Assembly (NCBI RefSeq): GCF_004359215.1
Contig: NC_090610.1
Span: 6,562,693 to 6,626,692 of the forward strand
DNA from: Bremia lactucae
Lineage: Eukaryota > Oomycota > Peronosporomycetes > Peronosporales > Peronosporaceae
Length of the DNA: 64,000 nt
Reading direction: 5' to 3'
In this document: in pieces, positions 1 through 10,441 of the stretch
Layout: every line of letters starts with the position of its first letter
How positions within the stretch are numbered: position 1 is the first letter of the stretch
Notes under the pieces: model-generated
Databases searched by the model: none
What the model was told of the DNA's origin: nothing
What the model saw: the letters and a program-made list of their open reading frames with translations, nothing else
Position numbers and translations under genes: made by a program

Positions 1-139
1 TTTAGGTGGTTTGGCATCGTGTATGAAAACAGAAGTCACTAAAGTGAATAAGAGAATAAGCGGCGTGTTAAGCAGTTCGCAGTTTCTCCATCCTCTTTGA
101 CAAATTTAAAAAATGTAAATTCGTTCTTAAAGGGGGGGA
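1..139. mobile_element. 3' internal end of a family-A chromovirus
   Basis: The first 140 bases resemble the stretch just inside the 3' LTR of the family-A copy at 49815-49973: both hold the 'ttaggtgg..ggc..gtgtatg' region, then a run of short AT-rich sequence and a G-rich tract (131-139) before the LTR. In the fuller copies this is where the antisense ORF begins; here the start region is damaged and no ORF can be called. The window therefore opens inside an element that continues to the left. Confidence 0.5.
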
Positions 140-670
140 GGTAACGGGCTAAAATTGCCCTAATGTTACACAGTTCCCGTTAAGTACACTTGGTGAACTT
201 AAGGGGATGGTCAATTACTCAAATAAAGTAATTAGACCCACCACTCGGGTGTGGTTCACATTCTTGACCAACCCTTGTGTATGTGATGCACATAGGTGCA
301 TTCACATTAGGAGGGATGACGCCTAGCGTCATCCGTTACGCGTGATATCTAGGAAGATATGCTCGCAATACATATAAGTGTTATTTACAGAGATGACATT
401 TTGAGTGGTACAAATAGGTTATTATATTTAATGCGATTAATTAAAAATCAGTGTGAAAACTACTTCCTACTTGGTAAGTGCACACGAGGAGCCGGATTTC
501 CTCTCCGTGACGACACCTTACTAGAGTACTTAGTGCGTTGGGTGAGGTCGCTAAGGTGTCCACCGCAACTACCTCACGGCACGCAAGAGAAGACGGTCAA
601 ACGGCTTCCTCGCTTTGCTAGGGTGTGTGTCTAAGTAGAGCATGGCCGCATTAAGACGTGCCCACCTACA
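140..670 (+). repeat. Family-A LTR
   Basis: About 530 bp, running from (T)GTAACGGGCTAAAATTGCCC to GCCCACCTACA, alignable by eye with the LTRs at 10442-10954, 43335-43867 and, reversed, 55718-56276. A G-rich polypurine-like tract lies directly upstream and a TGGTAGCA motif lies 13 bases downstream. It contains the family's chain of short hairpins: TTAAGTACAC with a degenerate partner near 180-215, and GGATGACGC / GCGTCATCC at about 313-333. The first T of the expected TG terminus has mutated to G. Confidence 0.8.
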
Positions 671-860
671 AGAGTAGCGTAATGGTAGCAACTTGTTGAT
701 ACCTATAATATATTGAGAAACCTCTAGGTAGGCCAGCTCGGATGATCTGGAAAAGACTTCGCAATATATGCGTACTTTCATCTCAACGTATAAATTTCGA
801 ACAAAAGCCGACAAACTGTGCAATATCAGGAAATTGTGGCTCGCTAGCGCTCATGGTCGG
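671..860 (+). mobile_element. Leader after family-A LTR, cut by a family-C LTR
   Basis: Short stretch after the LTR with TGGTAGCA at 683-690, the likely remains of a primer-binding site because family-A copy 2 and family D have the same motif just past their LTRs. No coding sequence is recognisable. The family-C LTR starts at 861, so C most likely inserted into the A leader, but no target duplication could be seen. Confidence 0.45.
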
Positions 861-1750
861 TGTAACGGAGTGTTTCGTAACACGAGATTAACACTTAAAG
901 GTTGTTNNNNNNNNNNNNNNNNNNNNNNNNNNNNNNNNNNNNNNNNNNNNNNNNNNNNNNNNNNNNNNNNNNNNNNNNNNNNNNNNNNNNNNNNNNNNNN
1001 NNNNNNNNNNNNNNNNNNNNNNNNNNNNNNNNNNNNNNNNNNNNNNNNNNNNNNNNNNNNNNNNNNNNNNNNNNNNNNNNNNNNNNNNNNNNNNNNNNNN
1101 NNNNNNNNNNNNNNNNNNNNNNNNNNNNNNNNNNNNNNNNNNNNNNNNNNNNNNNNNNNNNNNNNNNNNNNNNNNNNNNNNNNNNNNNNNNNNNNNNNNN
1201 NNNNNNNNNNNNNNNNNNNNNNNNNNNNNNNNNNNNNNNNNNNNNNNNNNNNNNNNNNNNNNNNNNNNNNNNNNNNNNNNNNNNNNNNNNNNNNNNNNNN
1301 NNNNNNNNNNNNNNNNNNNNNNNNNNNNNNNNNNNNNNNNNNNNNNNNNNNNNNNNNNNNNNNNNNNNNNNNNNNNNNNNNNNNNNNNNNNNNNNNNNNN
1401 NNNNNNNNNNNNNNNNNNNNNNNNNNNNNNNNNNNNNNNNNNNNNNNNNNNNNNNNNNNNNNNNNNNNNNNNNNNNNNNNNNNNNNNNNNNNNNNNNNNN
1501 NNNNNNNNNNNNNNNNNNNNNNNNNNNNNNNNNNNNNNNNNNNNNNNNNNNNNNNNNNNNNNNNNNNNNNNNNNNNNNNNNNNNNNNNNNNNNNNNNNNN
1601 NNNNNNNNNNNNNNNNNNNNNNNNNNNNNNNNNNNNNNNNNNNNNNNNNNNNNNNNNNNNNNNNNNNNNNNNNNNNNNNNNNNNNNNNNNNNNNNNNNNN
1701 NNNNNNNNNNNNNNNNNNNNNNNNNNNNNNNNNNNNNNNNNNNNNNNNCA
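861..1750 (+). repeat. Family-C 5' LTR, mostly in an assembly gap
   Basis: TGTAACGGAG at 861 followed by 'aacacttaaaggttgtt' matches the start of the family-C LTR at 38680. After the N run the sequence resumes with the final CA of the LTR and the same leader (ctttgtagtccg) that follows the complete LTR at 39117. Complete C LTRs in this window are 432-442 bp, so 890 bp between the two ends is about 450 bp too long: the gap is either mis-sized or hides an insertion. Confidence 0.7.
907..1748. other. Assembly gap (842 N)
   Basis: Run of N with no sequence information. Open reading frames that appear to cross it are artefacts. Confidence 0.99.
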
Positions 1751-1790
1751 CTTTGTAGTCCGTCCAGGGACCACAGTTCTATCATATAAC

Positions 1791-2935
1791 ATGGACATGT
1801 TAGATGATGATGGAAATACGCATCACGTTTCACGTGATAGCCACTCCTTTCTAAGTGAGATAGAAAGGAGTGCGGTCGAACGAATGAGTTCGACCGTAGA
1901 AAACGATGCTATCTTGGCCATGATGTCCGGTTTGGACAGAGATGCTCTCCATTCAGCGATCGCCAAGTTCATACAACTTGAACTTGACGAGGCGAAAGAG
2001 AAGGTAGCCTTGCTTAAACAGCAAGGCCCTCAACATACAGAACTGTTGAAAACACAACAGGTATAGACCCCTGTACCTGGGATGACGCACACGCGTCGTC
2101 CCGAACCCCTTAAAGATCGACATCTCTATGTATTGGGAAGTCGAAGAAGACTCACTCTTGAGATGGTTTGTCGAGTCGGACGATGCCATAAGGGCTCGTC
2201 ATATCGTCGACGAGCAAATGCAAGTCGCATTTGCACAGTCAAATTTGGCAGGTCGTGCCAAACTTGGGTTCTAGGCCTTATGTTGCGCGACCCATTTGTC
2301 TTTTGGTCGCTAGAGGCTTTCAAAGACCGGCTCAAAACAGATGTTTGAACCGCCTAGGGCTGAGTTCAGAGCTCGATCAGAGCTTCTGAAACTCAAGCAA
2401 GGCAAACGTGATGTTCACGCTATTGCCCCGCACATACGATTCTTAGCAAATTGTATCAGAAATAACCCAATTCGCGAATACACGTTGGTTATGGTGTTCA
2501 TGTAAGGTCTTACGGATAGCCCCGTGAAGACTCACGTGTTCCGCTTGGAACTGGAGACGCTTAAAGAAGTAATATTCGTTGCGGAAAAGGAGGACCTTAG
2601 CTTGAGACAGGCTCAAGCTAATTCGTCATCATATCGTCCTCCAAGACGACACGAGCTTGGCGGTACAGAACTTATGCACCTCTCTTATGTTGAAAGCGAG
2701 AGACCTCGCTTTTCGAACAATAAGCGATTACAGAAATGCAATCGCGGTCAAAACTTAGGACACTACGCTCATGAGTGCAGTGCCCCACGCCCACTACCGA
2801 GAAGTACTGAACGTATTTATGGATTGAATTCCAAAAAGAGAGAGCAACGGTCGCGAATTGACAATGTTGCAAAATCGCAACAACGAGGCAGACCGCCAAA
2901 AAACGGTCGAGGTCAGTAAGTGCGCAACGCTCTAC
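1791..2935 (+). pseudogene. Family-C gag, frameshifted
   Basis: Capsid/nucleocapsid region of the family-C chromovirus. It opens at ATG 1791 (MDMLDDDGNTHHVS...), runs 92 codons to a stop at 2066, and resumes in other frames to about 2935. A CCHC zinc knuckle lies at 2737-2778 but reads C-x2-G-x4-H-x4-C, so its second cysteine is lost. The homologous knuckle of the copy at 51187 keeps that cysteine but has lost the histidine and the last cysteine, which lets the ancestral C-x2-C-x4-H-x4-C be inferred. Leader 1751-1790 separates it from the LTR. Not functional as assembled. Confidence 0.75.
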
Positions 2936-3034
2936 TGATCTAGCAACCTCAAGAGAATTTGCAAGTTTTTTGACAAAGTTGCTCCAGACACACAATCATT
3001 ATGTGTCTCTGCACCTAGCGAAGATGTATCCTTC

Positions 3035-3235
3035 ATCTCCTTGAAGTTAAAAGTGACAAATAATTTGTCACTTTGCGCTCTAGTGGACTATGAAGTTCCA
3101 ATAACTTTATTTGTCGCCAGTCGCTAGGGGGTCGTAAGCTCAAATATGTTGAGTGCAACATCCCTCCAACGAGGATGTTGGTGCGTCTAGCGACAGGCGC
3201 ATCGATAACAATGATGAAACGCTAAGCAAATTTTA
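3035..3235 (+). pseudogene. Family-C protease remnant
   Basis: Matches the start of the aspartic-protease region of the copy at 51495-51680, including the hairpin around AAAGTGACAAA / TTTGTCACTTT (about 3053-3077) and the following 'gcgtctagcgacaggcgcatcgataac' type segment. The active-site segment is ruined: the codons for Val-Asp-Cys-Gly-Ala in the other copy are changed here. The match stops at about 3230, where the sequence jumps about 1.4 kb forward in element coordinates, into RT. Confidence 0.6.
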
Positions 3236-4005
3236 ACTGCTACAGGGGCTTAGTAACGCCCCTGCAACAATCAACAGATGCGTAACGGATCTGTTGAGAC
3301 CGGTGCGAGAATTCGCACCGAGTTATTTTGACGATGTATTCGTCCATAGCCGAGCCATGGACAGTAAGACGGACGTGGAAGTTCATAAAACTCACTTTAG
3401 TCAGGTTCTTACACTTATGCGAAAGCACAAGTTGTATGCAAATCCCAAGAAGTGTATATTCGCTGCAAGCGAAATACCACCTTTTGGGTGCATCGTCGGA
3501 AAACACGGCGTGCGCCCTGATCCCGAAGAGATCAAGGCAATTAACGACTGGAGAGTTCCAGTCAATGCTAAAGGAATTTAGACAGTTCCTTGGTTCAGCG
3601 GCATACTTGCATAAGTACTCAGCAAATTATGCCAAGATGACAGTTCATCTCTCTCGTCTCTTGAAAATAAACGAAAATGGTTATGGAACGCTGATTGTCA
3701 GCGTTCTTTGAATGTATCAAGCAAAGCTTGATGCAATCGCCCATATTGGCGATTGCAGATCAAGACAGACCATTACATGTGGTCTGTGACGCCAGCGATT
3801 TCGCAATCGGCTGTGCGTTAATGCAATACGATAAAGACGGCGCGGAGCGCGTCGTCGGTTACCAATCGCGTCAGCTGCAACCAGCTGAACGCAATTACCC
3901 AGTGCATGACAAGGAACTCCTTGCAATGAAATATGCACTGGCTAAATTTAGGGTATATCGCCCCGGAGATTGGATCGTCCATAGCGTGTCGATCACTACG
4001 AGTAA
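3236..4005 (+). pseudogene. Family-C reverse transcriptase (C-terminal half) and RNase H
   Basis: Starts within the RT palm. The catalytic YFDD motif is at 3324-3335, followed by the thumb segments KHKLYANPKKC, FGCIVGKHGV and YLHKYSANYA. After a frameshift, RNase H begins at about 3740 with an intact-looking VCDASDFAIGCAL and NYPVHDKELLAMKYALAKF. The RT fingers and first catalytic Asp are missing because of the 3235 junction. RNase H ends abruptly near 4000, where the sequence jumps back to the protease-RT linker. Homologous to 53101-53900. Confidence 0.8.
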
Positions 4006-4625
4006 GTGAGGTGGCCTCACCTGTGGTCGGTCAATAGTACGACTGCACAAGATCTCAGTATGTTTATACATCACACTTTGTAGTTGGATTTCGATGGCTC
4101 TGCACAAGTACATGCAGCGCCGAAGTTCCACCAGCGAATAAGTTGAAGGTCCATCACTCGCATAAGTCGAGTGGATCGGAACAAGGATGCTTTTCTAGAG
4201 AGCATCATCCAAGAAAGAACAATACGCTTGTTTATGTGCGAAAATCCTTGATCGACTGGAGACTCAATCCTAGAAGATCTCGCTGTGCACCGCTCGAGGT
4301 TATTGAGAGAGTAAGTATCATAAAGCCTGAGAGAATAAGTTCCAAGAAGTAACCGAGACGTTGAACGTAACATATGATATATGGAGTGTAAGCGCTTGTA
4401 CATTGATCTGAAAGCGCCTTCGAAGCTTTCTTCGGTGATGACTCAATTGCGAATGCTAGAATCGAAACGGCTCTTACGTGATCTGCGTAGTGGCAAAGTC
4501 AAGCAGATCTGCGTACTCGTCACAGAAGATGAGGACGTGACCAGTATTCGTTCGGCAAAAGTATATCTGAGAACTAGCGGTTCTCAGCAGCTCATTGATG
4601 GACGAAAGTGTTCTCGATGAAAAAA
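4006..4625 (+). pseudogene. Family-C protease-RT linker, out of order
   Basis: Alignable with 51895-52600 of the other + strand copy: the 'tacgagt..gtggcctcac.tgtgg' stretch, the KVHHS.KSSG segment, the RDLR.GK...ICVLVTEDE..T.IRS segment and the SMDES.LD-like segment, with many stops. In an intact element this lies upstream of RT; here it follows RNase H, so the locus is a recombinant mosaic of two copies. The weak homology fades by about 4690. Confidence 0.6.
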
Positions 4626-6189
4626 CTTTGATTAAACATTTCAGGTCGCGATATTGGAGTCGTTAAAGTCAAGTCCTTTGTGTTAGGATTGATCGAATTA
4701 AAAGGTTATGCTCAGTGATTCGGTAGTTAGGAGCAACTTGCATCCAGAGGCCTGCACACTATTATCGCGTTACAGATGAGTAGGGTGTTATTCCCTATTG
4801 ACACCGACCATCGCTTATCGATTCGCCGTTGCGATTTCGCAATAGCGTCGGATCCACGTCCTCCGCTCTTCTTAGCGGGAGGTCGACCCTTTCGCTGAGT
4901 GTCTCCCAGAGCAAGGCTTGGGGTACTTTACACATAAGTATAGTGCCCTGTCTTCTGACAGCAATTGAGTCTTTGAAATCGTTTGTAACTTTAAGATCGA
5001 GGTTTCTCGATCTCAATATCGAAGATGTCCATTAATTTTGGATCTCCGACCTCCGGTCGTCTTGATGGACGATTGGATTTGAAATGAACAAAGGCCTGTT
5101 TAGGACTGAAGTCCTCCTCATCCGCTATGATACGGAACAAGTGGACCTTGACGAGACCATCCGCAAGACCGTTAATAACACGGTAACCTGTATTTGCTTA
5201 TCAATAGGCTTACACAAGATAAAGGTTTCAAATGTATCATTTTTGTTGGCGAAAGCATGAATTCCCTGATTAAAGTCGAGGAGCGCTGCTCAAAGCCTAA
5301 TTTCGGCACGTAGCGGCTCAAAGGTTTGTATGATCTAAAAACATCGTACGACCAAAATAAAAGTGGGTCGTAAATCTTGAGTCAAGATTTAGCATGTCCA
5401 GCCAAGTTGAACATGCCGAACTTCACTTTTGTAACACCATCATCGATGCGACGAGCTCGATGGCATCGTCGAGTTCGACAAGCCATCGCAACTAGGAGTG
5501 AATTGAACTTGCATGCCAGTCGAGCCAAAGCTTGAAGATAGAAATCTTCAAGCTTTGGCTCGACTGGCATGCGTCGGCCCAGCAGCGGAGTGTAATTACT
5601 GCTATCGAAACAGTTTCATTTGTTGAGCACCTTTTTCTTTCAACAGTTGTGCATGTGACGAGCCTTGCTGGTGAAACAAGTTTACAATTTTCCGGGTCGC
5701 GTCGAGTTCATGTTGATGAATTCGGCGGTAGCCGCATATTTATCGTCTTTGTGGAGCGAACAACACTGCACTGACGCCTGGCTCACCTACGTTCGAACTC
5801 ATTCGATCGACCGCATACCATTCGAGGCCAATCAAGTGAGTGAAGCTTTCGCGCTCCCTTCTTTTTCTTTAACATGCTCATGTTGGATGGAACGAACGTG
5901 GTTGTTGGACAGACAACAAAGTGCTTATATGTGTAACGAGGCACCTTTCGCTAATAATGGCTCGATACCAATTATCTAGGGTAGGAATGATACCTCCGAA
6001 TACATCACGAGCACAATGGGCAGAGGAAGATCTTTAATTGCTAATCAATCGCTTCATATTAAGACAGAACTAAGTATTGCTTTTTCGAAAAAAAGTAATG
6101 CTGTAAAGTTATAGTTAAGCTTTTACGTACTAATATTCCAATAGTGCTCACTTTATAAATTAATATAATTTTTTATATAGTGACTCATT
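4626..6189. other. Unassigned region between elements
   Basis: About 1.5 kb without a recognisable gene. The first 60 bases resemble degenerate family-C sequence. A plus-strand frame at 5665-5979 (104 codons, with a run LVKQVYNFPGRVEF...SIDRIPFEANQ) ends at a good-looking GTGAGT donor at 5835, so it could be a gene fragment with an intron, but I recognise no family. The 29-nt perfect hairpin at 5511-5572 is listed separately. 5980-6189 is AT-rich and featureless. Confidence 0.4.
5511..5572. repeat. Perfect inverted repeat, 29-bp arms, 4-nt loop
   Basis: Arm 5511-5539 (gcatgccagtcgagcc then aaagcttgaagat) is exactly the reverse complement of 5544-5572, with loop agaa at 5540-5543. Perfect over 29 bp with no mismatch. 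It matches no LTR or coding module seen elsewhere in the window. Possible origins are a snap-back templated duplication, the tip of a small foldback element, or a cloning/amplification artefact. Confidence 0.95.
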
Positions 6190-6677
6190 GCTAATCGCGC
6201 GGCTAGCAGCACTGCACGGCGAGGTGAATTAGCTCGTGTGAAGTGAACTGACCTGTCACTCGGGGGAGGATCACATAGTGAGAAATGCTTGTAAGTGATG
6301 CACACAGATGGAGTCGCCTTAAAAATGATGACGTATCGGAATGACGTCATCTGCAAGCCGAGGTACATAGAATTAATACGGTCGCCATGTGGGGATGCCC
6401 ATCTATAGAGATGGCATCTTGTCATTTGGTATTTTATATCCTATTGTATAATATAAATCAGTCTTAAACTTACTTTTAAGACACGGCCCGAACGAGAAAA
6501 TGGGCAACCGCTTCCGTGACGTCACTTCAATACGAGTACAAGTTTGTTGTGGGAGGCCGACTTAGAACCCCACCGACTACCTCCTTGTACGCGAGAGAAA
6601 CGACCGAACCGCTTCCTTGCTGTGCCCAGGGATGTGTGCGTTGCCATGCGAGGTCGCTTTAGAAGCGCCCGCCTACA
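6190..6677 (+). repeat. Family-A LTR, old and truncated at its 5' side
   Basis: The similarity begins near 'gacctgtcactcgggggaggatcaca' (the CCACTCGGGTGTGG part of a good copy) and becomes clear over 'gtgatgcacacagatgg', 'atgacgtcat' and the end 'gaggtcgctttagaagcgcccgcctaca' at 6677. The first 100 or so bases of a normal A LTR are absent or unrecognisable, so the left limit is approximate. Confidence 0.6.
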
Positions 6678-7029
6678 CTTGAGAGCAGTTGTAGTACTTC
6701 TCACGACCTGTCTCTCGGAGCATGTCAGTTGAGGACGAGCTATAATATCGATTATGCTACCTATCCGAGCATCATCGGGAGGTGGCTGAGCAATTGGAGC
6801 AGGTGAGCCAGCCCTGGCCAGGTTTTGAGTAGTCCTCTTGAGCAAGATGTTGCTCAGTTGGAGAAATTTGAGGAGATCGCGCTCGGACAGTGCATGGCCG
6901 CGTCCGAAGCACATATCGATGAAGCGATGGAGCCCATCGTTATGACTCGGGATGAGCTGCAACAGGAGTAGGCTCGGATCAAGGCTTTCAATGGGACTGG
7001 TGAGACGCTCTTTGCCCTGCCATTTCAAC

Positions 7030-7400
7030 CGAGGTCTATTCGGATGAATCCGCACAAGTTCGATGGGACAGCAGCTCACACGATTGGCCAGTGGCTGTTA
7101 GCCATCGAGGACGAAACTCGGATAATGTCGTGCGCCATGTCCCTTTCGGGCATTTAGGTTTCAGAGTGGTCTTACTCTCGCTAATAATGGACTGTAAGCC
7201 ATTCCTTTGAAGCCATCTTTGAGATAAAGATATGCGCCATGTATCAGCCACCGTAAAGCGAAGTGCCTCTGTAGGCTTACTTCTTTAAAGCGCAACAGTC
7301 GAAGGGAACTGTGCAAGAAGTTGTGAAGGAGATACGCTCGCTATCGGCATCCATTACTGTGGGTCCAATAGCGAACACATTAAGGGATTAGCTCGGAGAT
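7030..7400 (+). pseudogene. Family-A gag remnant
   Basis: MNPHKFDGTAAHTIGQWLLA at 7043 corresponds to MGPPKFDGTAAHTIVHWLLA of copy 2 at 44257. The next segments (MSCAMS, then MYQPP.SEVPL..YFF.AQQSKGTVQE) follow the copy-2 gag in shifted frames, with stops between. The zinc-knuckle part is not found. Upstream, 6740-7030 holds the poorly conserved N-terminal part. Confidence 0.6.
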
Positions 7401-8149
7401 ACTGGACTAGTAAAATAGAACGATGACAAGAAGTCATGCATCCAATGGTCCTGCCTAGAGCAAAGAGTCTGTTTTAGTTGATAGCGAGCTGGTAGGAAGG
7501 TAAACTTCGCGAGTACCGGCACAGAGCCTAGAGCCTAGTGCGGTTGGAAGTGGTTCGTTAGCTGAGAAAGCTATGACACCTACTTCCAGGTCAAAGGTCA
7601 TGGTGACTCGGAAAACGAGTACTTAACAAAGAAAGACGATCAAAGGCACGTCAAAACGAGTGGCTTTTGGATTTGTCCCGGTCGAACAGGACGGGCCTTG
7701 AAACAAGATGTTTGGGGCAATCGAAGACAAGATGAAGAGACTTTCTCAGTTGGAATGCTTCAGCACGTCTTGGGATCTGCCAAAGAGATAGTAAACCTCC
7801 CGGCGATGTTGTGAGACCTGCTCCTGTCCGAACTTAAGGAAGCAAGGTCCACGAGATAGTCGCACCAGCTCCAGAAGAGAACTTGGTGGACTTTTGCTTA
7901 TCGTCTACAATAGAAGAGAGCGTCTTGGAGACCAACAAAAGAAACGATTTACTGCTCAAGGGTGGGATACCTTGAAAGACAGCACGTTTTTTTTAAATCT
8001 TGTGGAAACACCTTGACGTGTTTCCAGAAGAAGTGCCCAGCCCCTACCGGCCGACAGGACTGAGGACGAGCTGAGCGAACTAGAGTCGCACAAGCGTCAT
8101 TTAGACGCTGTGTTGAATTGGATACTCTGGGTGACGCCCAATTATTCAT

Positions 8150-8835
8150 CAACTTGCTAAGTGCATCATAGGGGTCCCCAAATCCCTGCGCTGAGCTGCA
8201 TCGTTGGTAGACATGGTGTACGAGCATACCCCGATGAGGTGAAGCCTACGAAACATCTAGTCGCACGTCACGGAGGATCTGCGCCAATTCTAGGGCTCGC
8301 TAATTACTTGCATAAGTACATCAACAGTTATGCAGAGCGGACTAAGCCCTAGTCTGACCTCCTTAAAAAGAATGAAGAATAGTTTGGTCGAAAGAACAAG
8401 TAGGTGCGTTCACATAGTGAATCGATCTCTTGATGAGGCACCAACGTTGGTTTTTATCGACATGGATAAGTCCTTCAGCGTCGTTCGCGATGCAAGCAAT
8501 TTTGAAATTTGCAGCGCACGAATGCAGAAGGATGACGACAGCGTTGACAGTGTGATCTCTTACCAGTCCCCGCTTTTGAAAGCTCGAGCTGAATTAGATA
8601 TTGGGTGCGTGACTAGGAGAAATTTGCAATTAAGTAATGCCTTGTTATGTTAGGATTCGAGTGCACCAATTCCGCACCGAACCATTTGTGGTTTAGAAGA
8701 ATTATGCATTTCAATGCCGACGGCAATAAATTACCGCCCCTCTCGCCTGTGATGGCTAGAAGGCTTACATTATTCTGTGGATTTAATACTAAAGTTGAAT
8801 TCAAACCGGGTAAATCTAATCTATTGGCTTGATGC
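8150..8835 (+). pseudogene. Family-A RT thumb and RNase H remnant
   Basis: PQIPALSCIVGRHGVRAYPDEVKP and GLANYLHKYINSYAERTKP (8161-8352) are the connection region after the RT palm. RNase H follows in another frame (8330-8653) with VVRDASNFEICSARMQKDDDSVDSVISYQS, where the catalytic Cys/Val-Asp-Ala-Ser is partly kept. It decays after 8660; GFNTKVEFKPGKSNLLA at 8782 is the end of the RNase H/connection segment. The RT catalytic region is deleted between about 8060 and 8150. Confidence 0.65.
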
Positions 8836-8984
8836 CTTCGAGCTCTTATAAATGTAGATATACTTAATTCGTGACGGAAAACTCCTGCTAGATACAAAAC
8901 ATAATGTTTTTTTTTTGCCTCTACGCTTTCTTTCAGTGTTTTACAAACACCAGGATTATTAGCTGGGCCCTTGAAAGCGTAAAA

Positions 8985-9236
8985 GTTAAAGTTTTGATTG
9001 TCAGCATAAACGATGAAGAAATGAAATGAGTCTAGTGACGAGAAATGGTTTTTATGTCACGTACAGGTGAGCCTAAAACTGTTTAGATCGCGCTGCATGA
9101 AAATGGCGCGCGTGGGTCCTTGTAGCTACCGCCCACTTCTAAACTATTCACTCTGCGATTACACTCGGTAATGTTTTGAATTGTTATTACGATAAATCAT
9201 TATTTTGGGAGATTAATACCTGTAGACAAAATTCCA
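8985..9236 (+). repeat. Short dispersed repeat inserted in copy 1
   Basis: Begins 'ttttgattgtcagcataaacga' and ends 'gggagattaatacctgtagacaaaattccat'. Both ends recur together at 12128-12245 with the middle missing, and the right end recurs reversed at about 19190-19222 (gaattttgtctacaggtataaatctccc). Directly after it the family-A chromodomain resumes, so it may be a small non-autonomous insertion. It has no coding capacity; terminal repeats and target duplications were not resolved. Confidence 0.5.
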
Positions 9237-10301
9237 TTTTTAGAGGTGTGTCCGTAGCAGTCAGTGGAAGGGATACCAGAAGTCTTTCGACTCTTTGGAA
9301 CCGATCGATACTCTACGTATTGACGTGCTCGGCTCTTTGACTGCTTATGAAAAGGAGCACCAGCTGAGACCTCTCCGCTAGTCTCAAATAAACTAGCAGG
9401 AGTAGCGCGGTGAGAAGAAATAGGTGGTACAGTACGGCCCATAATTTCTTTCACACGCAAGCGGGCGAAATTAATTTGTTGCGACCGCTGCTTCACCGCA
9501 TCGTAATGCGGTTGGAAGCTGCGCGTGAATTCCGCCTCGTATTGGTCGGGCGTTTTATTTGAGCGCAACAAGGCCGGAATCGGGGAAATACGTCCAAGTG
9601 ATTTCCCCTAAGCCTCCCATGAATTAAAGACATAATAATTATATGCGTCTAGAATAGCGCGTTCTAGGAGCGACGATTTTGGCCTGTTGATACGAAACCT
9701 TTGAAATGGAGGGGGCATAAGTGATATGCCACTCGTCAATAGCCACGTTTGATACGATTGGCTTGTGACACCGACTGAGCACGCTCACGTGTCGTCGGCG
9801 GAGCCTTACATTCAGGCTCCTGTACGTCACAACGATTATGATTAATGGTCTGAACGTAAGACGTTGTGGTTTTACCTAACGGAGAAGCAGCTGCGCCTTT
9901 ATGGACAGCGCTCTCATTTATTGTCGCTACACTAGCCAGCCCAAACGACAAGACAGCATTAGAAAACTTTGTTGTCTCCATGTTAGGAGCAATGAGTGAA
10001 GTTTGGATAGACAATAAAGCGCCCTCATCCTTTCTAACTAGCTCGCTGTCCTCATCGCTACTATGAGGTGATCGCAGCGGTGTCGACTCATGGTAGTTAA
10101 CAATAAGCGTTGAATCTACATCCTCAGTGTGAAAGTGGGACGGATTATTCAGTCCAGTTAACGCTGCAGCAGCAGTAGCTATCGGCGTTGTAACTGTAGC
10201 ACTGACCGACGGCGGTGTGTCTACGCGGCGCGTGCGCTTCGTGCGTGTTAAGGGCGTGTCTTTGCAGACGACTCACCAGCTTGGCCCCATTTACGTGGCA
10301 T
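9200..10301 (-). pseudogene. Family-A antisense ORF, copy 1
   Basis: Reads from ATG 10301 (MPRKWGQAGESSAKT, stop after 17 codons) inward from the right LTR and continues in shifted frames (10014-9736, 9571-9200). The segments SIQTSLIAPNMETTKF, NESAVHKGAAASPLGKTTT, RERAQSVSQANR and MLRSNKTPDQYEAEFTRSF all have counterparts in the antisense ORF of copy 2 (48798-49831), so the frame is shared although both are broken. No known domain is recognised. The N-terminal third is basic and rich in Ser/Thr/Pro. Confidence 0.55.
9237..9381 (+). pseudogene. Family-A chromodomain tail
   Basis: Reads QWKGYQKSFDSLEPIDTLRI, then DVLGSLTAYEKEHQLRPLR and a stop at 9379-9381. It corresponds to KWKDYPKNFESSKPIDAPRIDV...YEKEYQLRSLR of copy 2 (48800-48919). 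This is the second half of a chromodomain, the module chromoviral integrases use for chromatin-guided insertion. The first half and the integrase are gone. Confidence 0.65.
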
Positions 10302-10441
10302 TTTTGGCGCTGTGTATGTGAACACAAGTCGCTTGAGTGACTGAGAGAACTAAAGCGGTGCGTTAAACAGCTCACTGTTCCTCGCTGTTCCTCGCTGCTC
10401 TTTGACAAATTTTCAAAATTGGTCCTTAGGGGGGGGGCTGG

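Noticed and set aside
768..2066. 432-codon ORF across the first gap
   Set aside because: Most of it is N. Only the part from 1791 is real sequence, and it is family-C gag.
5665..5979. Secreted effector candidate
   Set aside because: No signal peptide, RxLR or LxLFLAK motif seen here or in any other frame of the window; the frame is short and unrecognised.
8060..8150. Shared RT deletion defining a non-autonomous family-A subfamily
   Set aside because: Copies 1 and 2 both lack the RT palm, but the breakpoints differ (about 8060/8150 versus 46070/46100 in different element positions), so the losses look independent.
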